Assembly: GCA_009760885.1 (NCBI GenBank)
Contig: CM019707.1
Location: 31,299,687 to 31,363,686, forward strand
Length of the DNA stretch: 64,000 nt
From: Achatina immaculata
Taxonomy: Eukaryota > Mollusca > Gastropoda > Stylommatophora > Achatinidae
Direction: 5' to 3'
Under the pieces are notes generated by a model, which was not told the origin of the DNA, did not search any database, and saw nothing but the letters and a program-made list of their open reading frames with translations. Positions 10,530 through 19,474 of the stretch are shown here, piece after piece. The position numbers were made by a program, and so were the translations under genes. Position 1 is the first letter of the stretch, and the number at the start of each line of letters is the position of its first letter.

Positions 10530-10748
10530 ACCAGACTTCCCTCATCCCCGCCAGAGATCTCCATGTCCCCATCCGTCCACCAACCTGACATTACATTTTA
10601 CAAAAATAACAATTACAATTAGTGTTGATTGCTACAAGTTTCTGGCTACAAAGGTAGGTCAGAGTTTTTTAGCAAACAGATCTATGTTCCCTGTCTCACA
10701 TACACTATGTTAAGATAAGTGTGCTCTTAACACAGTTGTTCCCAGGGG

Positions 10749-10974
10749 GAGTCGGGGAAACAAAAAAGAAGTCAGCCGGGGCCAAGTCTGGGCTGTAGGG
10801 AAGTTGGCACAGCGTTGCCACGGTTTGTTTCACCAGACACACTCACTAGCAGCGACGCATGGCTCGGGCATTGTCCTGGTGAAGAACCCAGGTGTTGGTG
10901 ATCTCCAGGCGAACGCGAACGACTCTGTTCTTCAGCCGTTTAGTTTCACATAAAATGCTGCATTGACCATTTGT
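10749..10974 (-). pseudogene. Mariner transposase, catalytic middle block
   Basis: The minus strand gives TNGQCSILCETKRLKNRVVR, VRLEITNTWVLHQDNARAM and, after frame changes, TVATLCQLPYSPDLAPADFF. HQDNA and YSPDLAPADFF are the second and third catalytic Asp motifs of mariner transposases. Frameshifts and stops separate them (an in-frame stop follows the HQDNA segment). The block lies between the two LINE insertions and joins 6272 on one side and 12233 on the other. Confidence 0.85.
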
Positions 10975-12232
10975 ATCAGTTGTGTCCAATGTGTTTTGTA
11001 AAGTGATTCTGAATAGAATTAAGGATGTAGTGGATACTGCAATGAAAGAAGAACAGGCAGGATTTCGAAAAGGGACAAGCTGTCTCGACCAGATCTTTAC
11101 TCTAAAAATAATACTTGAAGAACATATTGAAAAGCAGAAACAATTAATCCTGAACTTCATAGACTTTAACAAAGCATTTGATAGCATAAACATAGATTCA
11201 TTGTGGAGAATTTTAAGACTATTTGGAATACCATCTAAAATTGTCAACATCATTAGAGATCTCTACAATGGATATGTTTGTGCAATCAAGATAGAAGAAG
11301 AATGAGCGAATGGTTCCAGACTGAAACGGGCGTGAAACAAAGATGTATATTATCTCCCTTCTTTTTGGAATTGCCATAGACTTTATAATGAAAAGATGCT
11401 ATACAGGTAAAATCGGCATTGATTGGGTACATGGGACCCAAATAGAAGATCTCGATTTTGCAGATGACATAACTGTTATCAGTGACACTGTGAAATCGAT
11501 GCAGGAAAAAAAATAGATTCCCTGTATTCCTTGTCTAGCAAAATAGGTCTTGAAATTAACAAAGACAAAACAAAAATAATGAAACTTATAATTAATCAAA
11601 AAGAAAAAAATTATACGTAGAAGGAACAGTTGTTGATGTAGTAAACCAATTTGCATACCTTGGCAGCTACATAGACCAGGATGGTGACACCAGGGAGGAA
11701 GTTAGAATTAGAATTGCAAATGTAGCCTTGTCCTTCAAAAATCTTGAGAACATACGAAATTGAAAAATTATAAGCACAAAAACCAAGCTAAGATTATTCA
11801 ATTCAAATGTGATATCCACTCTCATCCGTGCATGCGAAAGCTGGAAATCAACTAAAGAAATAGGCAAGAAATTAGACTCTTTTGAAAACAAATACCAAAG
11901 GAAAATACTTAGTATAAAGTGGAACGAATTCAAGAACAACGCAGAGATAAGACAGATGAGCAAACAACAACCTGTCTCTTGGGTGATCAGAAAAAGGAGA
12001 TGGACATATGTAGGTCATGTGATGAGAAGAAACAATCAGAGAAGACCAAAACAAGCTATCAAGTGGACCACAACAGACCCAAAAAAAAGAGGTCGACGCC
12101 GTGAAACTCTAAAGCGGACATTGTTAAGAGAAGCCAGTTTAGAAAGACTGGGCGAGAACAGGAAAACGTGGTGAACCACTATGCGAGCACTATGTGACGT
12201 TTAACGGCACATGAAGGATATAAGATGTAAGA
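10975..12232 (+). mobile_element. LINE-beta RT fragment (1.26 kb) inserted in the mariner
   Basis: TGACCATTTGT flanks it at 10964-10974 and 12233-12243 (perfect 11-bp TSD). The plus strand encodes RT motifs: KEEQAGFRKGTSCLDQIFTL, LNFIDFNKAFDSINIDSLWR (motif A), a TGVKQRCILSPFF-like motif B and a DLDFADDITVIS-like motif C in shifted frames, then the C-terminal tail KRRWTYVGHVMRRNNQRRPK and KKRGRRRETLKRT. Several frameshifts and stops break it. It ends with GGATATAAGATGTAAGATG, the same tail as LINE-beta at 5485. The endonuclease region is absent, consistent with 5' truncation. Confidence 0.92.
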
Positions 12233-12514
12233 TGACCATTTGTCCAGGTGGTACGAACAACAGCTTTGGAGTAAAAAAAAAAAAAAAGATAATGAGCGTC
12301 GATTTCCTTTTCACTTTGCACATTTAATTGGCGCCATGTGCGTTGTTCATCCTCGGCGCTCTCTCTTTCTTCGTTTAACGTCTTGTGTCACCGAAACACT
12401 TGTGCTTTCGATAAAGCATCCTTCACGTAGGTTTTCTGTATCATAGCAAGCGATTTTTAAAGTTTAAACACAAAACTTTATCGCTGCTCGACACTCCTCT
12501 GCATTTTGACCGTT
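12233..12514 (-). pseudogene. Mariner transposase, N-terminal block
   Basis: From an ATG at 12514 the minus strand reads MQRSVEQR, and with frame changes KDALSKAQVFR and a segment like EDEQRTWRQ. These match the mariner N-terminal helix-turn-helix order (EQR, KDALS-A-VFRWHK, EDE-R-GR). It then jumps to a KAVVRTTWTNG stretch that belongs to the beta-strand region before the second catalytic Asp. An internal deletion therefore removed the region with the first catalytic Asp. A 15-base A run at about 12274-12288 sits near the deletion point. Confidence 0.75.
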
Positions 12515-12552
12515 ACGCGACGCTTAAACAGCTGTCTTCTTCTCAAGTGATC

Positions 12553-12651
12553 CGCACTCTGTAAAAGCTCAGAGCCAAATGACGAGATATCAGTCCTTTA
12601 TCTAACGCTCTGTAAAAGCTCGGAGCCAAATGATGAGATATCAGTCCTTTA
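12553..12651. repeat. About 51-bp direct duplication inside the mariner UTR
   Basis: Two copies of a unit containing CTGTAAAAGCTC and GAGATATCAGTCCTTTA lie side by side just inside the right terminal inverted repeat. They differ at a few bases. Confidence 0.9.
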
Positions 12652-12745
12652 ATCTCCACTAACCTCCAGGACCGGAGAATCCTCCCCCCGGTCCTGCTGA
12701 CTGGCTGAATAAAATAAGTCTCATTACTTACCAGACACACCTTGT

Positions 12746-13034
12746 ATGATTGTTCACATGTTCTATATGCATTCTGGCTTCTAAGTTTTAAATGCGAAGA
12801 GTCTTTACCACCATACCGCTCCCCCTTCCCCACTCCACATCTTCACACAGGCAAGATTCTGTGAACAAAGTACGCCATAATATCTCAGCCATGGCTCTAC
12901 ACAATTCAGTTTTGTTCCTCAAGATGGCAGTAAAGCTAGTGCGAGAGGTTACTGAATACTCTGCAAGACTGTGATGAATGTTCTGCAAAATCTGTAAGGG
13001 TTCTATAAGTATCGCAGAGGTTTCCACAAAATTT
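12746..13034. other. Unannotated sequence before the 44-bp satellite
   Basis: No gene or known element is seen. The last ~60 bases are a degraded version of the satellite monomer. Confidence 0.5.
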
Positions 13035-13590
13035 CTCCAAGTGTTCTATGATAGGTCGATAAAACGTCCATGAAATATCGCTAAGTGTTCTATGATAGGT
13101 CGATAAAACTTTCACGAAATATCGTCAAGTGTTCTATGATAGGTCGATAAAACTTCCAAGAAATATCGTCAAGTGTTCTATGATAGGTCGATAAAACTTC
13201 CAAGAAATATCGTCAAGTGTTCTATGGAAGGTCGATAAAACTTCTACGAAATATTGTCAAGTGTTCTATGATAGGTCGATAAAACTTTCACGAAATATCG
13301 TCAAGTGTTCTATGATAGGTCGATAAAACTTCCACGAAATGTCGCTAAGTGTTATATGACAGGTCGATAAAACTTCCAAGAAATATCGTCAAGTGTTCTA
13401 TGATAGGTCGATAAAACTTCCAAGAAATATCGTCAAGTGTTCTATGATAGGTCGATAAAACTTCCAAGAAATATCGTCAAGTGTTCTATGATAAGTCGAT
13501 AAAACTTCCACGAAATATCGTCAAGTGTTCTATGACAGGTCGATAAAATTTCCACGAAATATCGTCAAGTGTTCTATGATAGATTTCCAA
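13035..13590. repeat. 44-bp satellite, about 12.5 copies
   Basis: The unit starts AAGTGTTCTATGATAGGTCG and continues ATAAAACTTCCACGAAATATCGTC, with 44-bp spacing (for example GTGTTC at 13085 and 13129). Variation is mostly single bases. Right of it, 13591-13720 decays into related but unaligned sequence. Confidence 0.97.
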
Positions 13591-13785
13591 AGGTTCCAAG
13601 ACCAGTCGCCAGGATTTGTCTCAGAGACCGTTAAGGAATTCACAAGAGGCCGTTGAATGTTCCTCGAGATGTCGCTAAGAAGCCCTAAAAAAGTCGTCCA
13701 GGTTTCCAACAGAGGTCGCATAAAAATTTAAAGTAGAGGAAAGAAGTTTAAAAAAAAAACATTAAGCATGAACCTTATCTTGTCT

Positions 13786-14095
13786 TGTGTTATCTCCCTA
13801 TAACTGGGAGCTGGTTTTCTCTGCAGCCGATGCTGTAGAGGTGTTGGGATACATCATCGTACCTAGTAACAGGCATAGCCTGACTAACTTGGCAGGGATT
13901 GCCATAGTCCCCATGGTGGTGGAGTCTGCTAAAGAAGCATTGCACAGCCCTTGCTTTTTTTTAGCTATATTCCAGGACTGAAAAAGTAGCTGCCATAACC
14001 CCATGGAGAGGTGGGACAGGGTCTTGGTCAGCTGTGGTTCGCTAACCCTGACGCTAGCATATCAGCTATGGGTCGCTGATTGCCTAAGGGAAAAT
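13786..14095 (+). mobile_element. REP-B SINE-like repeat with internally inverted segment
   Basis: It starts TTATCTCCCTATAACTGGGA and ends with the family signature GGGACAGGGTCTTGGTCAGC and GCTAGCATATCAGCTATGGG. Related copies lie at 19735, 21603, 31985, 37243 and 45287, with a diverged one at 35026 on the minus strand. Here the middle, about 13863-13998, is the reverse complement of the order in every other copy (it contains GGAGTCTGCTAAAGAAGCA instead of its complement). Confidence 0.82.
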
Positions 14096-14142
14096 CGCCT
14101 AAACAAGAACCAGATATTCTTATATCTTCAAGAAAAGCATCG

Positions 14143-14188
14143 ACCTCTTTTGTTTACTCTTTTGTTTACTCTTTTGTTTGCTCTTAAG
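14143..14188. repeat. 11-bp tandem repeat (CTCTTTTGTTTA)
   Basis: About four copies of an 11-bp unit, CTTTTGTTTAC with one variant. It is short and of no evident function. Confidence 0.85.
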
Positions 14189-14420
14189 CTTACAACAAAG
14201 CATGCTGGCTTACCATGAGCTTTAGACGTAACAACTTTATGCGCCAGGTTCCTGAGACCTGAAGTTTATTTCAAAGGTTCGCTCCAGAGAACTTCATCCA
14301 TATTTCGCAATAGATACCTATGAAAGGAACACGCTACTCGAGTAAAGCGCTAGCAACAAGTAAGCCCCCCATATTTGCCAAGTAGGTTATAATATCAAGA
14401 ACTGACAGTTTTCTTTTCTG

Positions 14421-14821
14421 TACAGGGTGTCCGTAAAACCACTGTACGGTTTGAAAACTACTAGTTTTTAAAATCATACATATAACACATTGAAAATGTA
14501 CGCTGACATGAAAATCTTTAAGTTTTGTTTGTTAAACATATTTAGCGTAATTCTGCGTGGCTTCTGTTTGTTGCCCTGTAGACTAAACGATACCTAAGTT
14601 CTTGCCAGACGCGACTGATGCGTCACGTGTTAGCGGAATGACTTTTTGTATTCCGTCACAATCACGTGACTAACTGAACATCAGAAACTGAATGCACGAA
14701 TTAAAAAAAAAAAAGTTTTAGCTGCTCTTTTAATGCAATGTCATGTGTCATAGCGTTGCTACATTTAGTTCTAATACTTTTTTAGCTTAAAACCGTACCG
14801 TGATTTTACGGAGATACTGTA
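14421..14821. mobile_element. 401-bp non-autonomous inverted-repeat element (MITE)
   Basis: The left end reads TACAGGGTGTCCGTAAAACC and the right end, reverse complemented, reads TACAGTATCTCCGTAAAATC. Both continue into GTACGGTTT. The terminal inverted repeats are about 28 bp with roughly six mismatches. No ORF lies between. TACAGGGTGTCC-type ends with a TA border are common in Tc1/mariner elements, so this is inferred to be a mariner-related MITE. Confidence 0.7.
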
Positions 14822-15176
14822 ATTTGACCGTAATACTTTTGTCTCGTTCTCTCGCTTTGTTATATCATTCATGCTCTCCCTTTGATTCCCCGGCACGGTA
14901 TTTTTTACTCCCAACTTTTTGGTTCGGGTATTTTCTTCGCGTGACGTCATTCGCCGCCGAATTAACTCCCCTAAATCGAGTTCTTCTAGAGAAGAAGTAG
15001 TTCCATTACAGTCTCAGCAGGCCTGGAAAGATATATCTCTACGCCCAAGATGTTGTGAATATAAATGTCACACCCAGTGAAGGTGTAACTATTTCCATGC
15101 CAGGGAAAAAAAAAAAACGCGGACGTTACATTTTTGAGCGGGTGCTGGGATATTTTTGGGGGGTCCCTTTCTAAAA

Positions 15177-15443
15177 TTCGGGTGTCTGAGTGGCGAAGTG
15201 TTTAGTGCACTGGTCTTTCATGGCGAAGGTCGGGGGTTCGAATCCGGCAGGAGGCATCCCTAGTCACCCAGCTGTAGAAATGGGTACCCGACTTCTTCTA
15301 GAGTTGGGGAAGGAAAGGTGGCCAGGCGTGATACTGACCATATCACCCTCTAGTGTGCTGACAGGTCAAGGAAAATATGGGCACTAACACCATATCCCTA
15401 TGTGCCTCTAAGGCATGACAGGATTATCTTTTTTGCTACTTTT
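15177..15443 (+). mobile_element. tRNA-derived SINE, 267 bp
   Basis: The head reads GTGTCTGAGTGGCGAAGTGT, an A-box-like stretch, then GGGGGTTCGAATCCGGC, a canonical B box, as in a Pol III promoter. The body contains GTAGAAATGGGTACC, GGCCAGGCGTGATACTGACC and ATATGGGCACTAACACCATA. TTTCTAAAA at 15168-15176 and 15444-15452 is a likely 9-bp TSD. The same body occurs at 34249, 34590 and 39455. Confidence 0.88.
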
Positions 15444-15834
15444 TTTCTAAAAGTCATTGTAACAAACTAATTCTGAGTTTAACGTGTGTGTATCATATAT
15501 AAAAAATAAGTGGAAATGAATGACGAATCCATAAATGACGTTATTTGTCATTAAAAAAAAACTGGTATGAAAAGATGGAAACATTTTTGAGTACTAAAAC
15601 AGTTTGCTTTTTTTTTTGCCACAGAAATAAAATTGTATTCTATTACCATTTCTGTATCATAAATCCAATGTGAAATATTTAATCCCACAGAATCACTTTT
15701 GCAACGATATTTCGGAATTTTTTTTTTGTTTTTGTTTACAGTACTTGGCGGCCATTATAAAAGAAAAAAAAAAACACAAGAGTACAGTTGTCATTACGTA
15801 CAAAACATATATACAAGACATGGGGAAAAAAAGT

Positions 15835-15930
15835 AAAAAATATACAGTTGTCAATATATACACAATACATATACAGTACATACACAGTACATATACAATA
15901 CACATACAATACATATACAGTCATCATCAT
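15835..15930. repeat. ATACAC/ATACAG microsatellite
   Basis: This is a run of ACATATACAGTACATACACA-type hexamers. Similar sequence lies on the other side of the LINE-gamma fragment (about 16889-16920), so the LINE may have inserted into this microsatellite or brought part of it as a tail. Confidence 0.85.
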
Positions 15931-16370
15931 CAGGTGCCGTGGCGACTGGCGTTGGCTATTGTGCTTTTTCAGAGTACCCGATCCTTCATGCAGGCTATTA
16001 GCTCATTTGGTGATCTCCTCTCGTACAGTCTCGCGAGACTTTCCAGTATCGTTTCTCTTGGTCTTCCTCTTGATCTTCTTCCCTCTATTTTTGTTATAAT
16101 ATTTTCAATGCCCCCTCTTCTCATTGCATAGCCTATGAAAGTATATTGTCTCTCTCTTATTTATTGACAAGATTTTTTTTGTCTCTCCAGCTCTTCTCAT
16201 ACATTCTTCATTAGTTATTTTTGCTGTCCAGGGGATTCGCAACATTCTTCTAATAAACCAATTTCTGCTGCTTCCAATGATTTTTGTGCAGACTTGCCTA
16301 TTGTTCATGATTCACTTCCGTATAACAAGATAAGTTCAATATAGCATTTTAGGACTCGTTTTCTAACATT
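15931..16370 (-). pseudogene. LINE-gamma RT C-terminal part, 3' segment
   Basis: The minus strand encodes SSRNWFIRRMLRIPWTAKIT, then NEECMRRAGETKKI and, after frame changes, IENIITKIEGRKIKRKTK. This is the usual C-terminal tail of RTE/CR1-like RT proteins. Its 5' continuation is at 16620-16888; the gap between is filled by two later insertions. The 3' end reads CACCTGATGATGATGACTG on the minus strand before the microsatellite. A closely related sequence is at 32806-33363. Confidence 0.85.
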
Positions 16371-16480
16371 GGCAAATGGATGCATCAGCAGCAGGGCATC
16401 CTGCTTACAACCGAGAGGCCTACAGGACTGCTGTTAGGGAGGCAAAGTTCCGCAAGGGACATGCAAATGACTGACTGACT
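16371..16480 (+). mobile_element. LINE-alpha 3' fragment with (TGAC)n tail, nested in LINE-gamma
   Basis: The plus strand holds the last ~30 codons of LINE-alpha (NREAYRTAVREAKFRKG) ending AATGACTGACTGACT. Its flanks are TTTTCTAACATT (16359-16370) and the near copy TTCTAATATT (16481-16490), a TSD with one change. It interrupts LINE-gamma. Confidence 0.85.
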
Positions 16481-16607
16481 TTCTAATATTGAGGAAAGGA
16501 ACTGCCCCTCCCCCACCCCCCACCTCATACGCTGATGGCCCCAGCACAATGAGGTCTCTAACACTTCGTCCCCTACAGTGTTTTCTATGGGACTACCTTT
16601 ACGTTTT
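16481..16607 (+). mobile_element. 5'-truncated SINE nested beside the LINE-alpha fragment
   Basis: The sequence GAGGTCTCTAACACTTCG to GGGACTACCTTTACG matches the 3' half of the SINE at 55134-55392 (opposite strand) and ends in a T run. TTTTCTAACATT recurs at 16608-16619. So the same target motif appears three times around two adjacent insertions. Confidence 0.8.
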
Positions 16608-16619
16608 TTTTCTAACATT

Positions 16620-16888
16620 CATTGATAAGGATGTGTTGGGTAACATGTTTCTCATTCTCTGAAGTGCAGTCTTTGCTTGGCCTATTCTGTTCCTAATTTC
16701 TGTTCTGCATTTCCCATCTGAAGTTATTACTGCTCCAAGGTATTTGAATTTCTGCACCTGCTTTAGAATAGTTCCATTTAATTTTATACTGCATGCTGGT
16801 GGATTCTGTTTCTTAGATATAACCATAGTCTCTGTCTTTTTGATGTTCAAAGTAAGGCCTTTCTGTTCACTTTCTTTGGCAACATTGT
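16620..16888 (-). pseudogene. LINE-gamma RT segment, 5' part
   Basis: The minus strand gives [49 protein letters not shown] and RIGQAKTALQRMRNMLPN. This is RT motif D/E and thumb of a non-LTR element. It resumes across the nested insertions at 16370. It is 5'-truncated at a microsatellite boundary near 16889. Confidence 0.9.
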
Positions 16889-16967
16889 ACACAATACATA
16901 CACAATACGTATACAATACATGAGCACTTTACAATAAAGGCAAAAAAACGTTAGTCTTCTGCTATCA

Positions 16968-17043
16968 CTATCATTGTCCCTGTCACTTTCATTATCACTG
17001 TCACTATCACTATCACTGTCAGTATCACTATCACTGTCACTAT
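16968..17043. repeat. CTATCA/CTGTCA hexanucleotide microsatellite
   Basis: A short run of TATCACTATCACTGTCAC-type hexamers ends unit 1 of the 2.16-kb duplication. The corresponding run in unit 2 (19113-19275) is more than twice as long. Confidence 0.9.
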
Positions 17044-17335
17044 CCCCGGCACGGTATTTTTTACTCCCAACTTTTTGGTTCGGGTATTTTCTTCGCGTGA
17101 CGTCATTCGCCGCCGAATTAACTCCCCTAAATCGAGTTCTTCTAGAGAAGAAGTAGTTCCATTACAGTCTCAGCAGGCCTGGAAAGATATATCTCTACGC
17201 CCAAGATGTTGTGAATATAAATGTCACACCAGTGAAGGTGTAACTATTTCCATGCCAGGGAAAAAAAAAAAAAAACGCGGACGTTACATTTTTGAGCGGG
17301 GGTGCGGGATATTTTTGGGGGGTCCCTTTCTAAAA

Positions 17336-17602
17336 TTCGGGTGTCTGAGTGGCGAAGTGTTTAGTGCACTGGTCTTTCATGGCGAAGGTCGGGGGTTCGA
17401 ATCCGGCAGGAGGCATCCCTAGTCACCCAGCTGTAGAAATGGGTACCCGACTTCTTCTAGAGTTGGGGAAGGAAAGGTGGCCAGGCGTGATACTGACCAT
17501 ATCACCTTCTAGTGTGCTGACAGGTCAAGGAAAATATGGGCACTAACACAATATCCCTATGTGCCTCTAAGGCATGACAGGATTATCTTTTTTGCTACTT
17601 TT
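17336..17602 (+). mobile_element. tRNA-derived SINE, duplicate of 15177-15443
   Basis: It has the same A-box-like and B-box (GGGGGTTCGAATCCGGC) head, body and TTTCTAAAA flanks. It is the copy in unit 2 of the tandem duplication, so not an independent insertion. Confidence 0.88.
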
Positions 17603-17989
17603 TTTCTAAAAGTCATTGTAACAAACTAATTCTGAGTTTAACGTGTGTGTATCATATATAAAAAATAAGTGGAAATGAATGACGAATCCATAAATGACGT
17701 TATTTGTCATTAAAAAAAAACTGGTATGAAAAGATGGAAACATTTTTGAGTACTAAAACAGTTTGCTTTTTTTTTTGCCACAGAAATAAAATTGTATTCT
17801 ATTACCATCTCTGTATCATAAATCCAATGTGAAATATTTAATCCCACAGAATCACTTTTGCAACGATATTTCGGAATTTTTTTTTTGTTTTGTTTACAGT
17901 ACTTGGCGGCCATTATAAAAGAAAAAAAAAACACAAGAGTACAATTGTCATTACGTACAAAACATATATACAAGACATGGGGAAAAAAA

Positions 17990-18080
17990 GTAAAAAATAT
18001 ACAGTTGTCAATATATACACAATACATATACAGTACATACACAGTACATATACAATACACATACAATACATATACAGTCA
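17990..18080. repeat. ATACAC/ATACAG microsatellite (unit 2)
   Basis: This is the duplicate of the run at 15835-15930. Confidence 0.85.
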
Positions 18081-18526
18081 TCATCATCAGGTGCCGTGGC
18101 GACTGGCGTTGGCTATTGTGCTTTTTCAGAGTACCCGATCCTTCATGCAGGCTATTAGCTCATTTGGTGATCTCCTCTCGTACAGTCTCGCGAGACTTTC
18201 CAGTATCGTTTCTTTGGTCTTCCTCTTGATCTTCTTCCCTCTATTTTTGTTATAATATTTTCAATGCCCCCTCTTCTCATTGCATAGCCTATGAAAGTAT
18301 ATTGTCTCTCTCTTATTTATTGACAAGATTTTTTTTGTCTCTCCAGCTCTTCTCATACATTCTTCATTAGTTATTTTTGCTGTCCAGGGGATTCGCAACA
18401 TTCTTCTAATAAACCAATTTCTGCTGCTTCCAATGATTTTTGTGCAGACTTGCCTATTGTCCATGATTCACTTCCATATAACAAGATAAGTTCAATATAG
18501 CATTTTAGGACTCGTTTTCTAACATT
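18081..18526 (-). pseudogene. LINE-gamma RT C-terminal part (unit 2)
   Basis: This is the duplicate of 15931-16370 with a few substitutions and small indels (two bases are missing near 18210 compared with unit 1). It carries the same interrupted coding content. Confidence 0.85.
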
Positions 18527-18636
18527 GGCAAATGGATGCATCAGCAGCAGGGCATCCTGCTTACAACCGAGAGGCCTACAGGACTGCTGTTAGGGAGGCA
18601 AAGTTCCGCAAGGGACATGCAAATGACTGACTGACT
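18527..18636 (+). mobile_element. Nested LINE-alpha 3' fragment (unit 2)
   Basis: This is the duplicate of 16371-16480, with the same TGACTGACTGACT tail and target-site flanks. Confidence 0.85.
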
Positions 18637-18763
18637 TTCTAATATTGAGGAAAGGGACTGCCCCTCCCCCACCCCCCACCTCATACGCTGATGGCCCCAG
18701 CACAATGAGGTCTCTAACACTTCGTCCCCTACAGTGTTTTCTATGGGACTACCTTTACTTGTT
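18637..18763 (+). mobile_element. Nested truncated SINE (unit 2)
   Basis: This is the duplicate of 16481-16607. It ends at TTTTCTAACATT (18764-18775). Confidence 0.8.
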
Positions 18764-18775
18764 TTTTCTAACATT

Positions 18776-19044
18776 CATTGATAAGGATGTGTTGGGTAAC
18801 ATGTTTCTCATTCTCTGAAGTACAGTCTTTGCTTGGCCTATTCTGTTCCTAATTTCTGTTCTGCATTTCCCATCTGAAGTTATTACTGCTCCAAGGTATT
18901 TGAATTTCTGCACCTGCTTTAGAATAGTTCCATTTAATTTTATACTGCATGTTGGTGGATTCTGTTTCTTAGATATAACCATAGTCTCTGTCTTTTTGAT
19001 GTTCAAAGTAAGGCCTTTCTGTTCACTTTCTTTGGCAACATTGT
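18776..19044 (-). pseudogene. LINE-gamma RT segment, 5' part (unit 2)
   Basis: This is the duplicate of 16620-16888, with the same FKYLGAVITSDGKC motif. Confidence 0.9.
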
Positions 19045-19112
19045 ACACAATACATACACAATACGTATACAATACATGAGCACTTTACAATAAAGGCAAA
19101 AAAACGTTAGTC

Positions 19113-19275
19113 TTCTGCTATCACTATCAGTGTCACTATCACTATCACTATCACTGTCACTATCACTATCACTATCACTGTCACTATCACTATCACTATC
19201 ACTGTCACTATATTTATCACTGTCACTATCACTATCACTGTCACTATCACTATCACTACCACTGTCACTGTCAGA
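19113..19275. repeat. CTATCA/CTGTCA hexanucleotide array
   Basis: About 27 hexamers, mostly CTATCA with a CTGTCA roughly every third or fourth unit. On the minus strand it reads as alternating Ser-Asp codons. No surrounding gene supports translation. Confidence 0.95.
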
Positions 19276-19366
19276 CAAACTGTCTTCAGTTGACTCATCT
19301 GAACTAGAATGACTGAAGACCTGCTTGTCAGATAATGTTCGGAAAAAAATCTCCTAGCCGCGCCTG

Positions 19367-19474
19367 CAGCCCGTCTAACAGGCCAACCACTGCCAGAAGC
19401 TACAGCCCGTCTAACAGGCCAACCACTGCCAGAAGCTACAGCCCGTCTAACAGGCCAACCACTGCCAGAAGCAC
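19367..19474. repeat. 36-bp tandem repeat, three copies
   Basis: The unit CAGCCCGTCTAACAGGCCAA plus CCACTGCCAGAAGCTA repeats three times almost perfectly. It is a multiple of three, so it keeps frame on both strands (plus strand: SPSNRPTTARSY). No start context or exon signal makes it a convincing gene. Confidence 0.95.

Larger units (their letters stand above)
6273..10748 (-). mobile_element. Near-complete I/Jockey-group LINE (APE-RT-RNase H)
   Basis: This 4,476-bp minus-strand element lies in the mariner transposase. GAGTCGGGGAAAC occurs at 6260-6272 and 10749-10761 as a perfect 13-bp TSD. From its 5' end it has about 650 bp with a possible ORF1 remnant, then a long ORF2 with AP endonuclease, reverse transcriptase, RNase H and a C-terminal Cys/His motif, and a (GAA)n tail preceded by GCGAAC. 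ORF2 is broken by three frameshifts but no domain is lost. RNase H after RT places it in the I/Nimb/LOA-like part of the Jockey superfamily; exact clade is not assigned. It is a possible source of tails shared with REP-A and the 21-bp insert at 50500. Confidence 0.93.
6017..12745 (-). mobile_element. Mariner-family DNA transposon split by two LINE insertions
   Basis: A 33-bp terminal inverted repeat begins ACAAGGTGTGTC at 6017-6049 and is mirrored at 12713-12745 with four mismatches. Between them, on the minus strand, lie three blocks of a mariner-type transposase (12233-12514, 10749-10974, 6089-6272) separated by a LINE-beta insertion (10975-12232) and a full-length LINE (6273-10748). Removing both leaves about 1.0 kb, shorter than a usual ~1.3-kb mariner, and the early-middle coding region is missing. 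TA dinucleotides flank the right end; the left end is slightly damaged. The transposase is full of stops, so the copy is dead. Confidence 0.88.
14888..19112. repeat. 2.16-kb tandem duplication (units 14888-17043 and 17044-19112)
   Basis: CCCCGGCACGGTATTTTTTA starts both units 2,156 bp apart and everything downstream repeats in order: the SINE, the ATACAC microsatellite, the LINE-gamma fragment with its two nested insertions and the CTATCA hexanucleotide run. Differences are scattered substitutions and small indels. The duplication therefore postdates all those insertions, or it is an assembly duplicate. Confidence 0.96.

Noticed and set aside
6594..10713. Plus-strand ORFs of 60-151 codons across this region
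   Set aside because: They are antisense shadows of the LINE ORF2 on the minus strand.
12240..12446. 68-codon plus-strand ORF as a host gene
   Set aside because: It is the reverse strand of the degraded mariner transposase N-terminus.
19003..19278. Ser-Asp repeat protein (adhesin-like)
   Set aside because: It is the hexanucleotide CTATCA array read on the minus strand, sitting next to RT fragments, with no signal peptide, anchor or exon structure.
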